A stretch of DNA of 20,141 bases from UMGS1649 sp045652705 (lineage in GTDB: Bacteria; Bacillota; Clostridia; TANB77; CAG-465). The DNA is taken from the NCBI GenBank assembly GCA_045652705.1, contig JAZRUV010000007.1:1-20141 (forward strand), given 5' to 3'. Under the pieces are notes generated by a model. That model was not told the DNA's origin. It made no database searches and saw nothing but the letters and a program-made list of their open reading frames with translations. A program made the translations under genes and the position numbers. Each line of letters begins with the position of its first letter. Position 1 is the stretch's first letter. Shown here piece after piece: positions 14,871 through 19,407 of this stretch.

Positions 14871-15413
14871 TTATCCAACCTCCTGTGTTTTCAAAATGGT
14901 ATCTTCTACAATAAACGGTTCAGAAGAATAGAAGTATGTTCCTGTCCATTCTTTATATGCACCATCCACCGTAAAGAAGAAAATTCCCGCGTCATTTTCG
15001 CCGTAAGAGCCATCAACGTCAGCGAGCCAATCATTACGATATGACGAGCTGCCATATTCATAATACTCACTATCTGGAGTCAAGAAACTGTTCAAAGACG
15101 ATACTTTACCATCGACAACATATGTGTCTACAATTCCAACGCCTTCAAGAACCAACACAATATAGCCCAAAGGCTTTTCAACAGGACACGCAAGAGTTCT
15201 TGCTTTTTCTTCCAACCCATTTACCCAGTATGCTCTCCGGATAAGATTATATCTTTCGAGCGAATACTCGATGTCCGTCGGTGTGGGTTGAGCTTGTTCC
15301 AGATTCTTTGCGACTTCTTGCTGCTTGTCGATGTCTGTTGGTTCATATTCGCATCCGGCAAATATGCCCATAGCCATGATAACCACCAAAAACATTGCAA
15401 TATTTTTTTTCAC
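14871..15413 (-). CDS. Hypothetical lipoprotein
   Basis: 180 residues. N-terminal KK, a hydrophobic core (IAMFLVVIMAMGIFAGC) and a lipobox FAGC with Cys at about residue 20 mark a type II signal peptide, so the protein should be anchored on the outer face of the membrane. The mature part has an acidic, threonine- and proline-containing linker and then a domain with GYIVLVLEGVGIVDTYVVDGKV and aromatic-rich SSYRNDWLADVDGSYGENDAGIFFFTVDG. I do not recognise the family. The GTG start at 15413 follows GGAGG by nine bases. First gene of a two-gene unit with its own consensus promoter; GC content is higher than in neighbouring core genes. Confidence 0.72.
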   Translation of the reverse strand: MKKNIAMFLVVIMAMGIFAGCEYEPTDIDKQQEVAKNLEQAQPTPTDIEYSLERYNLIRRAYWVNGLEEKARTLACPVEKPLGYIVLVLEGVGIVDTYVVDGKVSSLNSFLTPDSEYYEYGSSSYRNDWLADVDGSYGENDAGIFFFTVDGAYKEWTGTYFYSSEPFIVEDTILKTQEVG

Positions 15414-15463
15414 TTTGTCATTCCTCCAAATTATTTTTAGAATTAAGTTTTTGCTACACATTC

Positions 15464-15492
15464 ATTATATCACGCTTTGATTATTATGTCAA
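15464..15492 (-). promoter_or_regulatory. Promoter of the lipoprotein unit
   Basis: TTGACA (15487-15492), 17-base spacer, TATAAT (15464-15469) on the minus strand: full consensus. Divergent from the tRNA promoter. Confidence 0.8.
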
Positions 15493-15527
15493 TTTGAAAA
15501 AATATTTAAAATTTTTCATTTTATCTA

Positions 15528-15556
15528 TTGACAAACAAATACAAATTAACTATAAT
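15528..15556 (+). promoter_or_regulatory. tRNA operon promoter
   Basis: TTGACA (15528-15533), 17-base spacer, TATAAT (15551-15556): full consensus, about 24 bases before the first tRNA. Confidence 0.85.
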
Positions 15557-15579
15557 ATTAATTGTTCACTACGATGTGT

Positions 15580-15656
15580 GGGCCTTTAGCTCAGTTGGTC
15601 AGAGCAACCGGCTCATAACCGGTGGGTCCAAGGTTCGAATCCTTGAAGGCCCACCA
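15580..15656 (+). tRNA. tRNA with CAT anticodon (elongator Met or lysidine-type Ile2)
   Basis: 77 bases with encoded CCA. Acceptor arms GGGCCTT/AAGGCCC pair fully, the D arm is GCTCAGTTGGTCAGAGC, the anticodon arm ACCGG-CTCATAA-CCGGT gives CAT, and the T arm AAGG-TTCGAAT-CCTT is standard. From sequence alone elongator tRNA-Met and tRNA-Ile2 (modified by TilS) are hard to separate; the GGxCCTTTAGCTCAG start resembles both in Bacillota. It is 26 bases ahead of the tRNA-Tyr gene and shares its promoter. Confidence 0.93.
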
Positions 15657-15682
15657 CACATAAAGTAGTGAATATATATTAT

Positions 15683-15990
15683 GGGCGGGTGTCCGAGTGG
15701 CTAAAGGAGGCAGACTGTAGTCTTTGGTTTAAGACCTAAATTTGCAGCTCATACAAGTGATTGTATGATGAAAATCCGGCTAATTCGGGGAAACCTTAAC
15801 AGGTAATGCTGATGGCAATCCCGAGCTAAAAGATTTAATCTTTGAGTGTAGAGACTTTATACCGGGTATCTTCTATTTGAAGATAAAGAGAAAGTCCAGA
15901 CTACAAACATTAATTTGGTAACGAAAGTTATAGTAGTAAGAAATCTGTTAGCGTTCGCTTACGATGGTTCGAATCCATCCCCTCCCACCA
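15683..15990 (+). tRNA. tRNA-Tyr(GTA) interrupted by a group I intron
   Basis: Exon 1 is 15683-15718 and exon 2 is 15941-15990. Joined, they make an 86-base class II tRNA with D arm TCCGAGTGGCTAAAGGA, anticodon arm GCAGA-CTGTAAA-TCTGT (anticodon GTA), variable arm AGCG-TT-CGCT, T arm GATGG-TTCGAAT-CCATC and encoded CCA. The long variable arm and GTA anticodon are typical of bacterial tRNA-Tyr. The interruption lies between U35 and A36. The acceptor stem GGGCGGG/CCCTCCC has a C4-U69 mismatch, unusual for a functional tRNA. A terminator follows at 16021. Confidence 0.9.
15719..15940 (+). ncRNA. Self-splicing group I intron (222 nt, no ORF) in tRNA-Tyr
   Basis: The 5' exon ends in U and the intron ends in G, as group I chemistry requires. 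Visible elements are P1 (CTGT 15715-15718 with GCAG 15744-15747, giving the U-G pair), P2 (CATACAA/TTGTATG, 15750-15767), P3 (ATCCGG 15774-15779 with CCGGGT 15862-15867), P4 (TTCGGG 15784-15789 with CCCGAG 15820-15825), P5 (ACCT/AGGT), P7 (TGTAG 15847-15851 with CTACA 15901-15905, extended by GACTTT/AAAGTC), P8 (TATCTTC/GAAGATA, 15867-15885) and the terminal GTAAG. The GGGGAAACC and GGCAATCCCGAGC stretches resemble those of the cyanobacterial tRNA-Leu intron class. It encodes no endonuclease. Confidence 0.92.
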
Positions 15991-16020
15991 ATAACGAATC
16001 TGTTCGAACTACAGATACAA

Positions 16021-16049
16021 AAATCAATCAGAAATGGTTGATTTTTTTT
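16021..16049 (+). terminator. Terminator of the tRNA operon
   Basis: 9-bp stem AAATCAATC (16021-16029) / GGTTGATTT (16036-16044) with one U-G pair, followed by a run of T. Confidence 0.85.
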
Positions 16050-16103
16050 GTTTGCAAAAAAAATTGTATGTTTTGTCAGTATGTATTGCCTCACAGAGCC
16101 ACC

Positions 16104-16165
16104 GAGTTTTGATAGCATGTCAAAACTCATAGGGGGTTAGGACTTATGACAGAGTCAAAGTCCTA
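16104..16165 (+). other. Two tandem hairpins before a small ORF
   Basis: Hairpin A: GAGTTTTGA (16104-16112) / TCAAAACTC (16120-16128), 9 bp perfect. Hairpin B: TAGGACTT (16138-16145) with AAGTCCTA (16158-16165), plus an inner TGAC/GTCA, 12 bp with one bulged A. Hairpin B encloses the ATG at 16146, and AGGGGG lies between the two. No U tract follows either, so they are not simple terminators. Confidence 0.6.
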
Positions 16166-16182
16166 TATTAGAAATCTGAAAA

Positions 16183-16416
16183 ATGAATTATTTACAAAAT
16201 ATAAGAGTATTAATAAATTACAAACTGATAAAGAAAAATTCTACAGAAATTTGTGAAAGATTTGATAATATGTTAAAAGAAGTTGATGAAGAACATAGAA
16301 CTACTTTAATTAACTTTGCAAAGTATAAACTTGTAATGTTTGCAATGGCTAAACTTATGGAAATGGAAACAACAGAGCAAAACAAAGTGGCTTTGTATTT
16401 ATTTAATCTATTATAA
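16183..16416 (+). CDS. Small hypothetical helical protein, possibly frameshifted
   Basis: This frame gives 77 residues, mainly helical and charged in the second half (ERFDNMLKEVDEEHRTTLINFAKYKLVMFAMAKLMEMETTEQNKVALYLFNLL). The ATG at 16183 has no Shine-Dalgarno. A different frame starts at ATG 16146 with AGGGGG nine bases upstream, reads MTESKSYIRNLKNELFTKYKS... and stops at 16256; its composition fits the following helical part better than this frame's own N-terminus. A single frameshift between 16183 and 16250 would join them into one protein of about 90 residues, so this may be a pseudogene or an assembly error. No function is recognised. Confidence 0.4.
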   Translation: MNYLQNIRVLINYKLIKKNSTEICERFDNMLKEVDEEHRTTLINFAKYKLVMFAMAKLMEMETTEQNKVALYLFNLL

Positions 16417-16450
16417 AAATTAGCAATCTCAAAGCTAAAATCACAAAGTA

Positions 16451-16479
16451 TTGAAATATCAATAAAAACATGGTATAAT
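16451..16479 (+). promoter_or_regulatory. Promoter of the beta-helix gene, -10 inside a palindrome
   Basis: TTGAAA (16451-16456), 17-base spacer, TATAAT (16474-16479). The -10 is the centre of TGGTATAATACCA (16471-16483), a 6-bp-arm palindrome that could be an operator. Confidence 0.75.
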
Positions 16480-16529
16480 ACCAAAAGCAAACAATTTTTG
16501 CAAGCCAAAGAATGGTAAATCAAAAACTA

Positions 16530-16566
16530 TTCGGAGGCTGAAACCTCCGAATGATTATGAGGAGGG
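16530..16566 (+). promoter_or_regulatory. Leader hairpin carrying an anti-Shine-Dalgarno arm
   Basis: A perfect 8-bp hairpin TTCGGAGG (16530-16537) / CCTCCGAA (16544-16551) lies nine bases before the real ribosome binding site GGAGGG (16561-16566). The CCTCC arm can pair either with the upstream GGAGG or with the real site, which would allow translation to be switched. This is inferred from sequence only. Confidence 0.5.
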
Positions 16567-16572
16567 AAAACA

Positions 16573-17187
16573 ATGAAACAACAGTGTGATGAACCTAGAT
16601 ACGGTGTACCTAAAGAAAAATGGTACGATATTAAGGTTCAAGGAGATTATGTGGTTTTTGGAAAAGAGCTTACTTGTCGGGACTTGATTGTTGATGGCAA
16701 CTTTATTCTGATTGGAAATCTTTTTTGCAATAATATTGATATCAAAGGAAACTGTGTAATCTATGGTAGTATTTATGCATGTGCAAAAGTACAAGTGCAA
16801 GGTGATCTGTGCATTTATACAATTTCTGAATCTCGGGACAATATCAATGGAGGATTTTTCGCTCCTTGTGAAAACGTTGAAATTGGAGGAAACTTAATTT
16901 GCGAGTATCGTATAAGAACAGGTAGCTCCAAAATTAAAGTAGGAGGAGATGTAATAACTCGAGATGTGGAGTGCAAAGCTATTTCCGTTGCAGGAGATTG
17001 TATTGTATATCCAGGAACAATTGACTCCGATGAGGCAGTATATGTCCTAGGAGATGTAACAACTGGTTTTGCTATTGAAAGCACAGAATTATATTGCGGT
17101 GGTACATATACTCGCAAATTTTACTGTGAAAAAGAGACAGCAAAAATTTATGAAAATTTCAAACACTGGTTTTCTAAAAAGTCTTAA
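16573..17187 (+). CDS. Beta-helix (bactofilin-like) polymer-forming protein
   Basis: 204 residues built of short repeats about 17-20 residues long, with glycine at turn positions and alternating hydrophobics: DYVVFGKELTCRDLIVDGNF, ILIGNLFCNNIDIKGNC, VIYGSIYACAKVQVQGDL, VEIGGNLICEYRI, IKVGGDVITRDVECKAISVAGD, VYVLGDVTTGFAIES. This is the pattern of a right-handed beta-helix such as the bactofilin (DUF583) core, which polymerises into filaments. Eight or more cysteines, many at equivalent repeat positions, are unusual. The ATG at 16573 has GAGGAGGG upstream; the gene has its own promoter and terminator. It is longer than typical bactofilins and not closely recognised, so a cytoskeletal role is an inference. 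Confidence 0.6.
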   Translation: MKQQCDEPRYGVPKEKWYDIKVQGDYVVFGKELTCRDLIVDGNFILIGNLFCNNIDIKGNCVIYGSIYACAKVQVQGDLCIYTISESRDNINGGFFAPCENVEIGGNLICEYRIRTGSSKIKVGGDVITRDVECKAISVAGDCIVYPGTIDSDEAVYVLGDVTTGFAIESTELYCGGTYTRKFYCEKETAKIYENFKHWFSKKS

Positions 17188-17198
17188 TAAGACTTTTG

Positions 17199-17232
17199 CA
17201 CCAGGTACGGAGTTTCCGTTCCTGGTGTTTTT
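17199..17232 (+). terminator. Terminator of the beta-helix gene
   Basis: CACCAGG (17199-17205) / CCTGGTG (17221-17227) with an inner ACGG/CCGT, then TTTTT. A smaller 9-bp hairpin at the stop codon (AAAAGTCTT/AAGACTTTT, about 17178-17198) precedes it. Confidence 0.88.
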
Positions 17233-17411
17233 AATTATAACCATAAAATTTTAATACTTTCTATTGTATTTTATAAAAAATATAATATACTTTAATAAAT
17301 TGATTGATATTTGTATCAATCGTTATGAGAGCCAAAAAAAGTTGTAGATAACTACTTCGATGGCACCAAATGCAAGTATTTCACATACTTGTATTTTTTT
17401 ATATTTTTTCT
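17233..17411 (+). ncRNA. Possible structured leader RNA before the endonuclease gene
   Basis: About 180 non-coding bases contain an 8-bp hairpin GATTGATA/TATCAATC (17302-17321), a GTAG-ATAA-CTAC hairpin with flanking GCC/GGC (about 17330-17364), and a terminator-like hairpin CAAGTAT/ATACTTG (17373-17391) followed by TATTTTTTT. A TATAAT near 17280 is a possible -10. The terminator just before the ribosome binding site suggests an attenuated leader or a small RNA. Confidence 0.4.
17371..17400 (+). terminator. Terminator/attenuator upstream of the endonuclease gene
   Basis: 7-bp stem (9 bp with a G-U and a U-A pair) and a five-base loop, ending in TATTTTTTT; only 11 bases before GGAGG at 17412. 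Confidence 0.65.
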
Positions 17412-17422
17412 GGAGGTTATTT

Positions 17423-17802
17423 ATGGTATTTTCATCTAACAAAGAAAAAGGAAATACATCTTTAGGAATGGCTATCGCCTATTTTACTTCACAAGGTTAT
17501 ACTGTCTCTATCCCATTAAACGATACACAAGATTATGATTTAATTATCGAAAAGAATAATATATTACAAACTGTACAAGTAAAATCTAGCCGATGTAAAA
17601 ACATTTCCAAGTAGCTTTAAAAAGTTGTGGCGGAACTAAAGGCACAACATATAAAACATTTAAACAAACCAAGGTAGATTTATTATTTATATTCCTAGAA
17701 GACTTCTCTATGTATTTAATTTCATCAAATCAAATTAATAATAATAGTACTATTACTATTACTCTTTCTAATAAATACAAAGATTTTTTAATTCAATTTT
17801 AA
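17423..17802 (+). pseudogene. PD-(D/E)XK endonuclease of the I-SspI-like family, frameshifted
   Basis: The first frame (MVFSSNKEKGNTSLGMAIAY...) ends at a TAG at 17612 after 63 residues. The adjacent frame continues without a break as FQVALKSCGGTKGTTYKTFKQTKVDLLFIFLED and stops at 17802. One extra A in the A5 run at 17597-17601 would restore a 126-residue protein. The restored product has the family order: an N-terminal GNxxLGxAIAYF helix, YDLIIE with the catalytic Asp, QVK (52-54) as the E/Q-x-K arm, then SCGG and TKVDLLFIF. This matches the intron-associated PD-(D/E)XK family that includes I-SspI. GGAGG at 17412-17416 supports the ATG. Homopolymer error, true decay and slippage cannot be separated here. 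Confidence 0.75.
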
Positions 17803-17911
17803 CTTTTATTTTTACAATCAAAATCTTTCCATTTTATATCTATAGTTAACCTTATTTGTCGAAAACCCACGAAACTTGCGGCGAAAACCTTGTAAAAGTT
17901 TACAAAAACAA

Positions 17912-17941
17912 TTGACAAGCAACATAAAAACGGCGTATAAT
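17912..17941 (+). promoter_or_regulatory. Promoter of the second type III module
   Basis: TTGACA (17912-17917), 18-base spacer, TATAAT (17936-17941). Upstream there is a TTGTAAA-AG-TTTACAA inverted repeat (about 17890-17905) and two CGAAAACC copies (about 17860-17890). Confidence 0.8.
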
Positions 17942-17952
17942 ATATGTAATAC

Positions 17953-17974
17953 AAATAGATATTAATATCTATTT
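17953..17974. repeat. Perfect 22-bp palindrome at the antitoxin 5' end
   Basis: AAATAGATAT and its complement meet around a central TA, starting about five bases after the predicted transcription start. It could be an operator, or a 5' stabilising hairpin of the RNA. Confidence 0.7.
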
Positions 17975-18023
17975 ACAGTATAAAATCAGGTGAACCCTAC
18001 CAATAAGTGGGAACTGTAAAATC

Positions 18024-18060
18024 GATGGTAAAGAAGTAAATCTTTACCATCTTTATATTT
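18024..18060 (+). terminator. Terminator between antitoxin RNA and toxin gene
   Basis: Perfect 10-bp stem GATGGTAAAG (18024-18033) / CTTTACCATC (18042-18051), loop of 8, followed by TTTATATTT. It directly abuts the antitoxin unit. Confidence 0.85.
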
Positions 18061-18070
18061 AGGAGGTAAA

Positions 18071-18673
18071 ATGAAACTATATTCTGTATCAGATAAATAT
18101 ATAAACTATTTACGAACTTTTGACGCAAAAGTTTATGATAACAAGGAAACCTCTAGAAAAACAACTAGAAAATATTTAGGTATTGTATTAAATATAAACG
18201 GTTTAAACTATTATATTCCTATGTCTTCACCTAAAAAATCTGACTATAAAAATAATAACATTAGAAAATCTATAATACCAATTATAAGAATAATATCTAA
18301 TGATGAAACAACCAATTCACAAATATTAAAAGGTACATTAAGGCTTAGTAATATGATACCAGTTCCTAATAGCGAACTTATATTATACGACCCAAAATAT
18401 GAGAAAAACAAAAATTATAGAATACTAATCGAAAAACAGTTAGAATTTATAAACAAAAATAAAGATTTAATCAAAAAATTCGCTCAAATTATTTATAATC
18501 AAAAAATTAAAAATTATAACGTCACGTATATACAAAATGTTGTTGACTTTAAGCTTCTAGAACAAAAATGTTTAGAATATATTAATAACCAAGTAACAAC
18601 AAATAAATATTTATTCAACTTATTTTCAATATTTTTTATTATTCAAATGCTAATCTTGACACCCGTGATATAA
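18071..18673 (+). CDS. toxN: Type III toxin endoribonuclease, ToxN/AbiQ family, with C-terminal extension
   Basis: 200 residues. The core matches ToxN: MKLYSVSDKYINYLRTFDAKV at the start, RKYLGIVLNINGLNYYIPMSSPKKSDYK (with the SSPKK loop), LRLSNMIPVPNSELILYD, YRILIEKQLEFINKNKDLIKKFAQ and VVDFKLLEQKCLEY. The core ends at about residue 170; the last 30 residues (NNQVTTNKYLFNLFSIFFIIQMLILTPVI) form a hydrophobic helix not usual in this family, as if the original stop was lost or a membrane tail was gained. AGGAGG lies four bases before the ATG. It follows promoter, single ToxI unit and terminator in the canonical order. Its activity is not certain given the tail. Confidence 0.85.
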   Translation: MKLYSVSDKYINYLRTFDAKVYDNKETSRKTTRKYLGIVLNINGLNYYIPMSSPKKSDYKNNNIRKSIIPIIRIISNDETTNSQILKGTLRLSNMIPVPNSELILYDPKYEKNKNYRILIEKQLEFINKNKDLIKKFAQIIYNQKIKNYNVTYIQNVVDFKLLEQKCLEYINNQVTTNKYLFNLFSIFFIIQMLILTPVI

Positions 18674-18674
18674 T
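18666..18674 (+). promoter_or_regulatory. Extended -10 promoter of the zinc-ribbon/NADAR gene
   Basis: TGATATAAT (18666-18674) fits the extended -10 form and overlaps the toxN stop codon; a TTGACA seven bases upstream is too close to serve as its -35. Confidence 0.4.
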
Positions 18675-18723
18675 CTATACAAAATAAAATAACACAAATT
18701 AAATTTAAGGAGTGAATATTATT

Positions 18724-19344
18724 ATGTCCAAAGCAATAAAAGCAAGTGTGATTTGTCCTGCGTGTGGAACCAGAACTACTACTTTTGTCGATGGCGTCTA
18801 TATGTGTGCAAAATGCGGTTGGGACAGCACAACAAACACCGCTGACATCCTCTTCGATAATCTCGAAACAGCCGTATTATCCAACCTTTATCCACACAAA
18901 TTTCCGTTTTATACAAGTGGCGCTTTCGGTATGTGCCATGAAGTTCAGTGTCTCTCTATGGAATCTTTCATTCAGTCTTTAAGAGTCAAAGATCCAGTTG
19001 TGCAAAAGTATATTTGCGAAAACCTTACCGGTCCTATGGTACACAAATTAAAACCATGTCTCAGAGATTGGCGCGAAGATGGCTATGTTTATTGGAATGG
19101 CAGTATTATAATGAGAGATTCTGCTACTTACCAAGAACTTATCTCCACCGCCTATGATTGTCTGTTCGAAGGTAACCAATTATTCCGCGAATTTGTTCTT
19201 CCACACTTCAAAGGCATGTACTTAATTCACAGCATTGGTAATGACCACGTGTCTCAAACCTTACTCACCGAAAGTGAATTTAGATATCAATTAAACAGGC
19301 TTATGCAAAGGCTTGATTATGTGCAAGGCGAAAACAACGAATAA
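18724..19344 (+). CDS. Zinc-ribbon NADAR-like protein
   Basis: 206 residues. Residues 11-31 form a zinc ribbon (CPAC...CAKC). From about 50 on, the sequence follows the NADAR/YbiA-like pattern found in phage and gut proteins: LSNLYPHKFPFY, CLSMESFIQSLRVKDP (about 76-91), WREDGYVYWNGSIIMRDSATYQELISTAYDCLFEGNQLFREFVLP and the C-terminal LIHSIGNDHVSQTLLTESEF. NADAR proteins act on ADP-ribosylated nucleobases or related N-glycosides and can serve as the antitoxin of DarT-type toxins; activity here is inferred. I take the ATG at 18724, since the in-frame GTG at 18712 lies within AAGGAG. Codon use is more GC-rich than in neighbouring genes, a sign of transfer. No DarT partner is visible nearby. Confidence 0.6.
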   Translation: MSKAIKASVICPACGTRTTTFVDGVYMCAKCGWDSTTNTADILFDNLETAVLSNLYPHKFPFYTSGAFGMCHEVQCLSMESFIQSLRVKDPVVQKYICENLTGPMVHKLKPCLRDWREDGYVYWNGSIIMRDSATYQELISTAYDCLFEGNQLFREFVLPHFKGMYLIHSIGNDHVSQTLLTESEFRYQLNRLMQRLDYVQGENNE

Positions 19345-19390
19345 ACAAATAAAGGAAAGCAAAATTGCTTTCCTTTATTTGTTTTTTATT
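19343..19390. terminator. Strong 18-bp terminator at the end of the accessory region
   Basis: AAACAAATAAAGGAAAGC (19343-19360) pairs perfectly with 19367-19384, loop AAAATT, then TTTATTATTT. It can stop the NADAR gene and, on the other strand, rpoD. Two copies of GTTTTTTATTATTTA (19381-19395 and 19400-19414) follow. Confidence 0.9.
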
Positions 19391-19407
19391 ATTTACAACG
19401 TTTTTTA

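Larger units (their letters stand above)
17948..18060 (+). ncRNA. toxI: ToxI-like RNA antitoxin with one full repeat
   Basis: The predicted transcript starts near 17948. A 36-nt unit (17988-18023) begins AGGTGAACCCTACC, has TAAGTGGGAACTG and ends TAAAATC; only the tail of a preceding unit (CAGTATAAAATC, 17976-17987) is present. CCC(T)AC can pair with GTGGG around a CAATAA loop. As I recall it, the ToxI unit of the Pectobacterium system has the same length and the same frame of GGTGA, CTACC, TAAGTG and AAATTC, so this looks like a true ToxI unit. Confidence 0.8.

Noticed and set aside
15915..16112. A 65-residue ORF across the tRNA-Tyr 3' exon
   Set aside because: It overlaps the intron end, the tRNA exon and the terminator, starts with TTG without a ribosome binding site and has no recognisable sequence.
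16104..16165. Transposon ends or insertion sequence
   Set aside because: Two hairpins are present but no transposase, target duplication or matching inverted end is found in the window.
17860..17892. Origin-like DnaA box cluster from the CGAAAACC repeats
   Set aside because: The two copies do not match the TTATCCACA DnaA box and no replication gene is near.
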